From: a virus
Reading direction: 5' to 3' (one strand)
Virus record (IMG/VR): IMGVR_UViG_3300043434_000364
Location: 1 to 25,743 of that record
DNA length: 25,743 nt
Made by a program: the position numbers and the translations under genes. Each line of letters opens with the position of its first letter. The first letter of the stretch is position 1. The notes under the pieces are model-generated. The model did no database searches. It saw only the letters and a program-made list of their open reading frames with translations, and was not told the origin of the DNA. Shown one piece after another: positions 7,158 to 14,013 of this stretch.

Positions 7158-7658
7158 ATGTTTTATCTAAATTTTATACCTGATAGTTATTTGCTATTAG
7201 CTATAAACGGTATCCTAGTAGGAGGAGCTGGTCTTTTTCTACTAGGGTTACTAACAAACTTTGTCCCCGGATTGCTTCCGTACAAATATCTTGCTAATTT
7301 AATTGCGACGATTTTACTAGCAAGCGGAATGTATTTTAAGGGCGGCTATGGTGTTGAAGCTGAATGGAGATCAAAAGTTGAAGAAATGAAACAAAAGATC
7401 GCAGAAGCTGAAGCAAAATCACATGAGGCAAATGTGAGAATTGAAACACAAATAGTTGAAAAAGTAAAAATCATTAAGGAGCGGGTTAATGAAAATAAAC
7501 AAGCCATTCACGAAAATAAAGACTCTATTAATGCCGAGTGTGTTATTCCTGATATTGCAAGGGTGCTCTACAACCGTGCCATTGACCATGAAATTTCCGG
7601 AAGCACCGCCGAGCTTAATGAGAGATCCACCGAAGTTAAGCCCCTTGGGGCCAACTGA
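7158..7658 (+). CDS. Inner-membrane spanin (Rz-like) with two membrane segments
   Basis: The product is 166 aa. Two hydrophobic stretches at about 11-36 and 43-60 are followed by a charged coiled-coil region (about 67-125: EAEWRSKVEEMKQKIAEAEA and beyond) and a Cys-containing C-terminus. A membrane-anchored periplasmic coiled coil directly after an endolysin, with a lipoprotein gene nested in its 3' end, is the classic Rz/Rz1 arrangement. The pair bridges the inner and outer membranes and fuses them at lysis. Canonical Rz has a single N-terminal segment; here the two segments would put both ends in the periplasm. The first segment could add holin-like activity, which is speculative. Confidence 0.75.
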   Translation: MFYLNFIPDSYLLLAINGILVGGAGLFLLGLLTNFVPGLLPYKYLANLIATILLASGMYFKGGYGVEAEWRSKVEEMKQKIAEAEAKSHEANVRIETQIVEKVKIIKERVNENKQAIHENKDSINAECVIPDIARVLYNRAIDHEISGSTAELNERSTEVKPLGAN

Positions 7659-7788
7659 TACAGATCTTAGCGATCTAATACAAAACGCAAACGAAAACTA
7701 CGGAAAGTATCACGAGTTACGTGAAAAGTATCTCGGTTGGCAAGAGTGGTATCGTGAGCAAAGAGAAATTTACGAGGAAGTCAAATGA
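7489..7788 (+). CDS. Outer-membrane spanin lipoprotein (Rz1-like), nested start
   Basis: The product is 99 aa. It has a basic N-terminus, a hydrophobic segment and the lipobox LQGC, with the lipidated Cys at about residue 26. A Pro-rich stretch (FPEAPPSLMRDPPKLSPLGP) and a helical, Trp/Tyr/Glu-rich end follow. It starts inside the i-spanin gene in the +1 frame and runs 130 bases past it. AAGGAG lies 7 bases before its ATG. Rz1 proteins are outer-membrane lipoproteins that contact the Rz coiled coil through the periplasm. It is longer than lambda Rz1 (60 aa), and the C-terminal helix of about 45 residues is extra. It overlaps the next gene by ATGA. Confidence 0.82.
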   Translation: MKINKPFTKIKTLLMPSVLFLILQGCSTTVPLTMKFPEAPPSLMRDPPKLSPLGPTDTDLSDLIQNANENYGKYHELREKYLGWQEWYREQREIYEEVK

Positions 7789-8189
7789 AAAACTTAATTG
7801 TAGGTGCCTTGTTGCTTTTGTTAAGTGGTTGTGCTATGGTCGATGCATATTTTATGGCAGGATTTGATCCTAATGAATATTTACTTGTTGACGATGTTAG
7901 AAGTACAGCTCAAGTAAGTGTTAATCAGTGTGAAAATCGAGATCAGATGAATATCATTGTTAATAGCATGTACTTAACAGCAACTAAACTTAAAAATTAT
8001 GCCCAGTTCATTCCGCATAATGAAAAAACGATTCCGTTGGCAGAATCATTATACGACGAAGTTTACAAATTACAAACACGTTATCAAAGTCCAGAAAAGA
8101 TAGGTAAAGCGTATTGTAAGATGAAACTTAACATTATTGAAAAGTCAGCCGAAACAATTCAAGAAGTATTAGGGAGTAAACCACGATGA
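7785..8189 (+). CDS. Second predicted lipoprotein in the lysis block
   Basis: The product is 134 aa. The N-terminus (MKNLIVGALLLLLSGCAM) is a lipoprotein signal with lipobox LSGC and the lipidated Cys at residue 16. The mature part is helical and hydrophilic, with two more Cys (in VNQCENRDQ and KAYCKMKL). A Ser/Ala-poor, Lys/Glu-mixed helix runs through the C-terminal half. It is not recognisable as a known spanin. It is coupled to the o-spanin by ATGA and to the next gene by another ATGA, so it belongs to the lysis transcript. It may be an accessory to outer-membrane disruption or an envelope protein for superinfection exclusion; neither is shown. Confidence 0.7.
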   Translation: MKNLIVGALLLLLSGCAMVDAYFMAGFDPNEYLLVDDVRSTAQVSVNQCENRDQMNIIVNSMYLTATKLKNYAQFIPHNEKTIPLAESLYDEVYKLQTRYQSPEKIGKAYCKMKLNIIEKSAETIQEVLGSKPR

Positions 8190-8455
8190 GCGCAGATAGC
8201 ATTTTAAATAGTTTAAACGGATATAATGATGTACAAAATGCAAGGTTAGCAGAAATTGCTAGCCAGTTAAAAGAAATTACCGAACAATATAACTCGGGTG
8301 ATTTAAGTGCATCGGAATATAAAGAATTGTTAGAAGACATTGCGAGCGAAACATCTATTGTTAATGATGCTGCTGCTCTTAATGAACAACGACAATTAAA
8401 GTTAATTATCGACACAGCGATTACTATTGCAGCAACAGCCGCAAAAGCAATTTAA
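8186..8455 (+). CDS. Small helical protein of the lysis block, function unknown
   Basis: The product is 89 aa. The first 60 residues form a charged amphipathic helix pattern (LAEIASQLKEITEQYNSGDL). The last 20 residues (LKLIIDTAITIAATAAKAI) are hydrophobic or small and could be a weak membrane-associated helix. It starts in an ATGA overlap with the second lipoprotein gene. No signal peptide is present. Its size and position would suit a lysis regulator or antiholin, but there is no sequence evidence for that. Confidence 0.6.
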   Translation: MSADSILNSLNGYNDVQNARLAEIASQLKEITEQYNSGDLSASEYKELLEDIASETSIVNDAAALNEQRQLKLIIDTAITIAATAAKAI

Positions 8456-8473
8456 TTTTAAAAAGGAGCGAAA

Positions 8474-8890
8474 ATGGAAGATAATAGTGTACTAACAAGA
8501 CTATGGAGACCAATGATGGGGTGGACATACATGGCAACATGTGTGTTTGATTTTATCGTTGGCCCAATTTTATATAATGTATTACAGTTTTATAACCCAG
8601 GTCAACACTTAGATATGTGGCATGCAATCACATTACAAGGTGGTGGTCTTTATCATATTGCAATGGGTGCTATTTTAGGTATCAGTGCATACGGTAATAC
8701 TAAAGAAAAAATTAGTGGTGCGGATGCTCCGTTACCGCCACAACAACCGCGTCCGGGACCACAACCTGTTGCAATCTCAGCACCTGCACCTGCACCTGTA
8801 GCAGCACCAATGCCTGTAGCAGCACCTGCTCCGGTTAGAAAGTCATTTGCACCTTCGGCTCCGGCGCCACAAATTGACGAACCACTATAG
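8474..8890 (+). CDS. Holin-like membrane protein with Pro/Ala-rich tail
   Basis: The product is 138 aa. Residues 1-75 contain RPMMGWTYMATCVFDFIVGP and LYHIAMGAILGISAYG, with two clear hydrophobic segments at about 17-37 and 55-73. This resembles the 'holin of 3TMs' type family seen in phages and gene transfer agents. From about 82 onward the protein is a low-complexity Pro/Ala tail (APAPAPVAAPMPVAAPAP) ending in acidic residues. Holins accumulate in the inner membrane and open it at a set time to release the endolysin. It has a strong ribosome binding site (AAAAGGAGC). The long soluble tail is unusual for a holin and may tune timing or bind a partner. Confidence 0.72.
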   Translation: MEDNSVLTRLWRPMMGWTYMATCVFDFIVGPILYNVLQFYNPGQHLDMWHAITLQGGGLYHIAMGAILGISAYGNTKEKISGADAPLPPQQPRPGPQPVAISAPAPAPVAAPMPVAAPAPVRKSFAPSAPAPQIDEPL

Positions 8891-8898
8891 GAGATATT

Positions 8899-9135
8899 AT
8901 GAAAAAGTTACTGTCAATTCTTTTATCAAGTCTCTTAGCATCATCGCTTGCATTTGCTAACTCTCACGAAGCGGCACCTGCAAAGCCTGAAGTTAAGAAG
9001 ATCTGTAACGAATTTAAAATTAAAGGTAAAGTTCAAAAGCAATGTAAGAACGTTAAGATGCATAAGAAGTTCGAAGGCACAAAGGTTCCCACACCTGCTC
9101 CGAAGCCAAAGGCACCTGCTAAAAAGAAAAAATAA
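8899..9135 (+). CDS. Small secreted Lys/Pro-rich basic protein
   Basis: The product is 78 aa. A classical signal peptide is visible (MKKLLSILLSSLLASSLAFA, probable cleavage after residue 20). The mature peptide is only about 58 residues and very basic, with two Cys (KKICNEFKIKGKVQKQCKN) and a Pro/Lys tail (PTPAPKPKAPAKKKK). An export signal on such a short basic protein points to action in the periplasm or on the outer envelope, for example binding anionic surfaces. It is the last gene before the dnaJ promoter and has a ribosome binding site (AGGAG) 5-6 bases before its ATG. Not recognised as a known family. Confidence 0.65.
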   Translation: MKKLLSILLSSLLASSLAFANSHEAAPAKPEVKKICNEFKIKGKVQKQCKNVKMHKKFEGTKVPTPAPKPKAPAKKKK

Positions 9136-9144
9136 GTCATTCTA

Positions 9145-9173
9145 TTGACAACATAAGGTCAAGATTGTATAAT
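9145..9173 (+). promoter_or_regulatory. Consensus sigma70-type promoter of dnaJ
   Basis: TTGACA (9145-9150), a 17-base spacer, then TATAAT (9168-9173): both boxes match the bacterial vegetative consensus perfectly, with the ideal spacing. It lies in the 62-base gap before dnaJ. The start point is expected near 9180, giving a leader of about 18 bases with no Shine-Dalgarno sequence. Confidence 0.85.
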
Positions 9174-9192
9174 TACTTTACAACTTGACCTT
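9155..9192. promoter_or_regulatory. Inverted repeat around the dnaJ -10 box (candidate operator)
   Basis: AAGGTCAAG (9155-9163) and CTTGACCTT (9184-9192) are a perfect 9-bp inverted repeat with a 20-base centre. The left arm lies in the promoter spacer, the right arm just after the predicted transcription start, and the -10 box is between them. Centre-to-centre distance is 29 bp, close to three helix turns, as expected of a dimer or looping repressor site. Confidence 0.5.
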
Positions 9193-9197
9193 TTCTT

Positions 9198-10058
9198 ATG
9201 ACTATGGACGACTATTATAAAATTTTAGGTGTAGCTGAAACTGCCTCAGCAGATGAAATTAAAAAAGCATATCGCAGTCTTGCTATGAAACATCATCCTG
9301 ATAGAGGAGGAGATCAAGCAAAGTTTAAAGATATTTCGGCAGCATACGATACATTAAGTGATTCTCAAAAAAGATCAGAATACGATCATATGAAAAGAAA
9401 TCCGCAGATGAATTTTAGATCTAGCGGATTCAATAACTACGACGATCTGCAAGACATGTTTGCTGGTACTCCGTTTGGTGCTCACTTTCATGATGTCTTT
9501 GGACGGCAAAGACAATTTAGAAAAAATCGTGATTTGAATATACAATGTAATATTACTTTACTTGACTCATTCCTTGGCAAACAGTTAGAAGCAAACTTTA
9601 CATTGCCGAGTGGTAAAAGTCAGAATGTAATTATTAATTTACCACCTGGTATAGCACACGGAGATGTTATTAAGTATCAGGGACTCGGAGACGATAGTAT
9701 TCCCGGAGTTCCTAGAGGTAGTTTAAATGTTACTGTTATCGTACAACCAGATTTGACCTTTGTGCGACAAGGAAACGATCTTTATACTACCGTAAAAATT
9801 AACCCTATTGAGGCTATGATCGGTTGTAAAAAGAAAGTAAAAAATATAACAGGGGCTGAAAAGGAGCTCAATTTAAATCCAGGCATAAAGCATGGCACAG
9901 AATTTGCAATGGCCGGTGCAGGATTTTCCGATCCGCATCGTACACATATTAAGGGAAGATTTGTAACTGTTGTAGAAATTGAACCTACATCAATTACCGA
10001 TCCTGCGATTGTATCAAAGTTGAGAAACATTAATAAAGAGATAAACGGTGAGTCTTGA
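9198..10058 (+). CDS. dnaJ: DnaJ-type J-domain co-chaperone (class B, no zinc finger)
   Basis: The product is 286 aa. The J domain is at about 4-65, with the HPD motif at 33-35 that stimulates DnaK ATPase. A short Gly/Phe-bearing linker (about 68-108: FRSSGFNNYDD, FAGTPFGAHF) follows, then two C-terminal substrate-binding domains (about 114-280; LPPGIAHGDVIKYQGLGD, LNLNPGIKHGTEF). The CxxCxGxG zinc repeats of class A DnaJ are absent, so it resembles CbpA/DnaJ-B. It would recruit host DnaK to phage substrates or redirect it. It is transcribed from its own consensus promoter with an operator-like repeat. No ribosome binding site precedes the ATG at 9198 or the in-frame ATG at 9204. Confidence 0.9.
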   Translation: MTMDDYYKILGVAETASADEIKKAYRSLAMKHHPDRGGDQAKFKDISAAYDTLSDSQKRSEYDHMKRNPQMNFRSSGFNNYDDLQDMFAGTPFGAHFHDVFGRQRQFRKNRDLNIQCNITLLDSFLGKQLEANFTLPSGKSQNVIINLPPGIAHGDVIKYQGLGDDSIPGVPRGSLNVTVIVQPDLTFVRQGNDLYTTVKINPIEAMIGCKKKVKNITGAEKELNLNPGIKHGTEFAMAGAGFSDPHRTHIKGRFVTVVEIEPTSITDPAIVSKLRNINKEINGES

Positions 10059-10063
10059 CTCAC
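10048..10063. promoter_or_regulatory. Palindrome over the clpA -35 box (candidate operator)
   Basis: GTGAGT-CTTG-ACTCAC is a perfect 6-bp inverted repeat with a 4-base centre. It covers the dnaJ stop codon and most of the -35 box of the clpA promoter. No T tract follows, so it is a poor terminator; an operator or a weak hairpin at the end of dnaJ are the options. Confidence 0.4.
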
Positions 10064-10083
10064 ATACCGATCTGTGTTAAAGT
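10055..10083 (+). promoter_or_regulatory. Probable sigma70-type promoter of clpA
   Basis: TTGACT (10055-10060), 17 bases, then TAAAGT (10078-10083), with TGT just before the -10 (an extended -10). The start is expected near 10090. The leader would carry AAAGGAG (about 10101-10107) in front of the ATG at 10114. Confidence 0.6.
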
Positions 10084-10113
10084 CGTTAATTAGTTTTTTT
10101 AAAGGAGAATCAC

Positions 10114-12384
10114 ATGGTTGAACCTAGCGATAATTTACAAGCAGTTTTCGAAAAAGCTATCGAAGCTGCTAAGAAATTACATCACGAATATATCACCATA
10201 GAACATTTGCTTTATGCAATCCTCATGGACGACTCGTTCGTAAAATGTTTACAAGGGTACGGCGCAAATCCTGATAATATGAGGAAATTGCTAACGGACC
10301 ACTTAAACACTAAATGCGCACAAATTACTGTACCCGACGTGGTAGTAAAGCCCAAGAAAACCCAGGCAGTTGAAAGGGTATTAAATAAAGCATTTACACA
10401 AGTATTGTTTAACGGTCGACAAAAGATTGAACCGACTGATGTTTTTGTAGCATTAATGACTGAAAAACATAGCTGGGCATTCTTTTATCTACAACAATCA
10501 GAAATTGAAAAAGATAAGTTCTCAGATTACTTACATAATTCCTTCGACGAGGATGAGGACGAAGGAGAACAACCAAGCATGGATCCAGCCAGCAATAAGG
10601 CACTAGCATCGTTTACTACAAATCTAAATGAGCAAGTTGCTAAAAATAAAATCGACCCTGTTATTGGTCGTGTAGACGAACTTGAAAATATTGCACTAGC
10701 ATTAGGTCGTCGCAGCAAAAATAATGTTATTCTAGTCGGCGATCCCGGTGTAGGTAAAACTGCAATTGCGGAAGGTTTGGCATATAACATTGTTAAGGAG
10801 GCAGTCCCCGACTTTTTGAAAGATTATACAGTTTATAATCTCGACATTAGTGCAATGCTTGCAGGAAGCAAGTATCGAGGAGATTTTGAAGAAAGATTTA
10901 AAAATGTTATTAAAGCTCTTCAAAAGAAAGGAAAGTGTGTGCTGTTCATCGACGAAGCACATATGATTAGCGGTGCAGGATCATCCGGAAGCAATGCAAA
11001 CGACCTTGCCAATATGATGAAGCCTGCTCTTAGCAAAGGAAACATTAAAGTTGTTGCATCAACTACTTGGGAAGAATTCCGCAAGCATTTCGAAAAAGAT
11101 CGAGCACTTATGCGTCGATTCCAACGTATCACAGTCGACGAGCCAACTCAAGAAGTCACCTTGCAAATCTTGAAGGGTATTAAGAAATACTACGAAGGAC
11201 ATCATAAGGTAAAAATTAAAGACGATGCACTTCAGGCTGCAATTAAGTTGTCAGTAAAATATCAAGCAGACAAGAAGTTGCCCGATAAGGCTATTGATCT
11301 TATTGACTGTGCATGTTCTAGATTTAACTTAAAGTTAGCCGAAGACAGAATTGTATCTGAATCTGAGATTCAATTTGAATTAAGTAAGATGGTTAATTTG
11401 CCTGCCGAACAAGTTATGGAAACTGAAAGTGTATGCTTGGCAAAGTTGCAAGAAGGATTAGAAAATGATGTCTACGGACAAGACCTTGCAATTGAAGAAG
11501 TAGTAGATAAGATTATTGTTGCACAAGCCGGACTTAAGGCAGAAAATAAGCCAATTGGTTCGTTTGTATTTATGGGGCCAACAGGATGTGGTAAGACTGA
11601 AACTGCTAAATCCTTAGCAAAGCATTTAGGAGTTAACCTGCTCAGATTTGATATGAGTGAATATCAAGAGCAACATAGCATTAGTAAGCTCATCGGAAGT
11701 CCTCCGGGGTATGTAGGATTTGAAGAAAATGCCGGGCAGCTTATAACACAAATTCAAGAGCATCCAAATGCTGTATTGTTATTAGACGAAGTAGAAAAGT
11801 CACATCCTGATGTAACTACTATTTTGCTTCAGCTAATGGATAACGGATTTGTTACAGGTAGCAATGGTAAAAAGGCAGACTGTCGTAATATCATCCTTAT
11901 TCTAACTACAAATGCCGGTGCACGAGAAGCTGAAAAGAATGCAATCGGTTTTGGAGCTCAAAGAAAAGAATATAGTGATGCCGAATTAAATAAATTCTTT
12001 ACTCCAGAGTTTCGCAACAGGCTCGACGGTATTGTAACATTTAACAAACTTGATAAGTCAACTTCTATTAAGATTGTAAATAAATTTATTGACGAACTTA
12101 GATTGCAAGTTAAGGATAAAGGTATTAAGATTAAAGTTAATAAGGATGCCGTTAACTGGTTACTTGAACGAGGATTTGACGACAAGATGGGTGCAAGACC
12201 ACTACAACGGGTAATCGACAAAGAAATTAAACGCGATCTTGCTAAATTAATGTTATTCGGAGACTTGAAGAACGGAGGCACATTGTCAATTAGTGTAGCC
12301 GACAATAAACTTGTACTTGTTACAAAGCCAAAGTTGCCTAAGGTACAGTTATTAACAACCGAACTTGTTAATGATATTTTATAG
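10114..12384 (+). CDS. clpA: ClpA-type AAA+ unfoldase (Clp protease ATPase subunit)
   Basis: The product is 756 aa, almost the size of E. coli ClpA (758). A Clp N-domain (about 1-145) and an acidic linker (DEDEDEGEQ, 146-153) come first. AAA1 has Walker A GDPGVGKT (209-216), pore loop KYRG (253-256) and FIDEAH (278-283). AAA2 has GPTGCGKT (488-495), pore loop GYVG (532-535) and LLLDEVEK (555-562). There is no ClpB middle domain, so it is not a disaggregase. IGF at 611-613 falls exactly where E. coli ClpA has its IGL ClpP-docking loop, so partnership with host ClpP is predicted; no clpP is in view. It has a strong ribosome binding site and its own promoter. Confidence 0.93.
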   Translation: MVEPSDNLQAVFEKAIEAAKKLHHEYITIEHLLYAILMDDSFVKCLQGYGANPDNMRKLLTDHLNTKCAQITVPDVVVKPKKTQAVERVLNKAFTQVLFNGRQKIEPTDVFVALMTEKHSWAFFYLQQSEIEKDKFSDYLHNSFDEDEDEGEQPSMDPASNKALASFTTNLNEQVAKNKIDPVIGRVDELENIALALGRRSKNNVILVGDPGVGKTAIAEGLAYNIVKEAVPDFLKDYTVYNLDISAMLAGSKYRGDFEERFKNVIKALQKKGKCVLFIDEAHMISGAGSSGSNANDLANMMKPALSKGNIKVVASTTWEEFRKHFEKDRALMRRFQRITVDEPTQEVTLQILKGIKKYYEGHHKVKIKDDALQAAIKLSVKYQADKKLPDKAIDLIDCACSRFNLKLAEDRIVSESEIQFELSKMVNLPAEQVMETESVCLAKLQEGLENDVYGQDLAIEEVVDKIIVAQAGLKAENKPIGSFVFMGPTGCGKTETAKSLAKHLGVNLLRFDMSEYQEQHSISKLIGSPPGYVGFEENAGQLITQIQEHPNAVLLLDEVEKSHPDVTTILLQLMDNGFVTGSNGKKADCRNIILILTTNAGAREAEKNAIGFGAQRKEYSDAELNKFFTPEFRNRLDGIVTFNKLDKSTSIKIVNKFIDELRLQVKDKGIKIKVNKDAVNWLLERGFDDKMGARPLQRVIDKEIKRDLAKLMLFGDLKNGGTLSISVADNKLVLVTKPKLPKVQLLTTELVNDIL

Positions 12385-13006
12385 GCCTCTTAAGAAATTA
12401 TACAAAGGAAGATATCAATACAAAATTGTGTTGGTATCTTCCGGAGTATCTCTATTTAGGAGTGGCGACTTAGATAAAATTTTTAAGAATTTATCTGAAA
12501 TCGTTATTGAACCAAAATTAGATGATAAATTTTATACCTACACTCTAGTCAAAAGTCAGGAAGATTTAGATTATCTATTTGATGTTTATCAAGCTCTGTT
12601 ATCAATTAACGACTTCTCAATTCGGGTAGAAAGTCCTTGGTTATCGATTTATTTTTCGTCAGAAGCTGATGTTAATACTTTAAAAAATATTAACGAAGCT
12701 CGAGTAAAATATATCTATCAACCATCAGCTATTTTATCCGAAGGAGAAATTGTATCAACATTACCTTTTGATTACAAGGTACATTTTAAAAATACTGCTA
12801 GTAAGCAAGAAAGTTTTCTTTTATGGGCAACTGATAATAAAAATATTCGTTTGCCAAAAAGCACTATTAATGCGTTAAGTCACGCTATCAAGTATCCTCC
12901 TAGTTTATATTTCTATATTACTGGGGATAAAAATCTCACTATGGCTAAGATGCATCTTGGCTCTATCATCACTCGAGTTGAAAAAATAGTACGTCCCGCA
13001 GCATAA
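12371..13006 (+). CDS. Conserved phage protein, probably virion-related, function unknown
   Basis: The product is 211 aa from the ATG at 12371, which overlaps the end of clpA by 14 bases; a TTG at 12365 is in frame but less likely. It is a mixed alpha/beta soluble protein starting IFYRPLKKLYKGRYQYKIV and ending YFYITGDKNLTMAKMHLGSI. I recall this type of ending in conserved hypothetical proteins of T4-like cyanophages and pelagiphages. No catalytic motif is visible. No clear ribosome binding site precedes the start, so translation may be coupled to clpA. The stop codon lies within a late-promoter octamer for the next genes. Confidence 0.6.
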   Translation: MIFYRPLKKLYKGRYQYKIVLVSSGVSLFRSGDLDKIFKNLSEIVIEPKLDDKFYTYTLVKSQEDLDYLFDVYQALLSINDFSIRVESPWLSIYFSSEADVNTLKNINEARVKYIYQPSAILSEGEIVSTLPFDYKVHFKNTASKQESFLLWATDNKNIRLPKSTINALSHAIKYPPSLYFYITGDKNLTMAKMHLGSIITRVEKIVRPAA

Positions 13007-13009
13007 ATA
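13002..13009 (+). promoter_or_regulatory. Late promoter motif CATAAATA
   Basis: This matches 7 of 8 positions of the T4 late octamer TATAAATA and lies 22 bases before the ATG at 13032. The expected start, near 13016, leaves a leader of about 16 bases. It overlaps the stop codon of the previous gene. It heads the run of overlapping small genes 13032-14192. Confidence 0.5.
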
Positions 13010-13031
13010 CCATATATATTTTGGATTTATT

Positions 13032-13391
13032 ATGCGAATTAAAGATCTGTTTGAAAATAAGCATCAAAACTTTGACGAGTTCGTCGATCCCGAAAAAGGA
13101 TTAATGTACGATCTCGCCGAAGATTTGATCTATTACATGAACCACGACGACGATACTTACAGAACTCATGTCTATCCATCTCTTGTAAAATGTTTACATA
13201 AGATGGGCAAAAACTCAAAAGTCGATTCGGGAATGTTTAAAGAAACTGCAATAAACAGTTACAAAAACTATTGCCAAAGTTATCCTGTAAAAGGACTTCC
13301 CCGAGATTTAGACGAAGAAACCCTTAAAGAAGTCTGTGATAAGTTTTATGAAGAAATTTGTAAACATAAAGAAGAAGGAAGATACGAATGA
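13032..13391 (+). CDS. Small protein with internal-head-protein-like N-terminus
   Basis: The product is 119 aa, acidic and helical, with four Cys. The N-terminus MRIKDLFEN resembles the short targeting peptide shared by neighbouring genes (MKISEIITE, MKISELLGE). L-F-E at residues 6-8 fits the (L/I)-x-E pattern cut by the T4 prohead protease gp21, though the following residue is Asn. The rest (FVDPEKGLMYDLAEDLIYYM and onward) is unrecognised. It sits behind a late-promoter motif, has only a weak GGAT in place of a ribosome binding site, and overlaps the next gene by ATGA. Packaging inside the head is an inference. Confidence 0.55.
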   Translation: MRIKDLFENKHQNFDEFVDPEKGLMYDLAEDLIYYMNHDDDTYRTHVYPSLVKCLHKMGKNSKVDSGMFKETAINSYKNYCQSYPVKGLPRDLDEETLKEVCDKFYEEICKHKEEGRYE

Positions 13392-13756
13392 AAATATCGG
13401 AAATTATTACAGAAGGCGGAAATAAGCCGTTGTCAAAAGTAGCAAAGTCGAGCATTAAAGGGGCAGTTACTACACCCGATGCTAACAACAATGCAGGCGA
13501 TTCATATAAAAATTATCGCTTTGGGTTAGCACTAGCAGGTGCGCCAGATTATCCAACAAAGGCTACTAACGATATCGGGGGGGATCCTTTGCTTACTACA
13601 TACACTGATGAAGAATGGCAAATGATACAATATGCAGGGAAGCAATCCGGTGTCGGTCCGTTAAAACGTATCTCATCAAATAGAAGCGAAGAACTATCAG
13701 ATACATATAAAACTAGTCCAATTTCTAAACCTAAGAAAAACAAATACGGTATATGA
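13388..13756 (+). CDS. Small protein with capsid-targeting-like peptide MKISEIITE
   Basis: The product is 122 aa. The first nine residues, MKISEIITE, followed by Gly, look like the T4 internal-protein capsid-targeting sequence, including an I-T-E/G site of the gp21 type. The remainder is Ser/Asn/Gly-rich, basic towards the end (ISKPKKNKYGI) and probably partly disordered. There is no membrane segment or known domain. It is coupled on both sides by ATGA overlaps. A small basic protein cut from its targeting peptide would suit packaging with DNA and injection into the host; this is inferred. Confidence 0.55.
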   Translation: MKISEIITEGGNKPLSKVAKSSIKGAVTTPDANNNAGDSYKNYRFGLALAGAPDYPTKATNDIGGDPLLTTYTDEEWQMIQYAGKQSGVGPLKRISSNRSEELSDTYKTSPISKPKKNKYGI

Positions 13757-14013
13757 AACAATACAAAATTACATCACAGAACATTCCTGTAAAATCTGAA
13801 GAAGATTGTTATCTTGCCCCTGACGATCCTGTACATGAATTAATTGCTACTCAAATAATGGACGGACTAGGTGCACAAGCTCGATTAGACGAATATCGTG
13901 CAAAACAATCTTCTAACAAAGTAGAATGTGATAAAGGACGATATCAAAGAGAAACTAATATTAAACCAGGAACTCCGGCATGGTTCGAGTTATGGTACGG
14001 AGACAAAAGATGA
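13753..14013 (+). CDS. Small phage protein, function unknown
   Basis: The product is 86 aa, hydrophilic, starting MKQYKITSQNIPVKSEED and ending GTPAWFELWYGDKR. It has two Cys and no recognised motif. It lacks the MKISE-type N-terminus of its neighbours, which suggests a different role within the same transcript. It overlaps both neighbours by ATGA. Confidence 0.5.
   Translation: MKQYKITSQNIPVKSEEDCYLAPDDPVHELIATQIMDGLGAQARLDEYRAKQSSNKVECDKGRYQRETNIKPGTPAWFELWYGDKR

Noticed and set aside
7641-7650. CCCCTTGGGG palindrome in the spanin overlap
   Set aside because: It is a 10-base palindrome without a usable hairpin loop or T tract, inside two coding frames, so coding constraint explains it well enough.
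10114-12384. ClpB disaggregase as an alternative call
   Set aside because: The length (756 aa), the lack of the long coiled-coil middle domain between the AAA modules and the IGF loop all favour ClpA.
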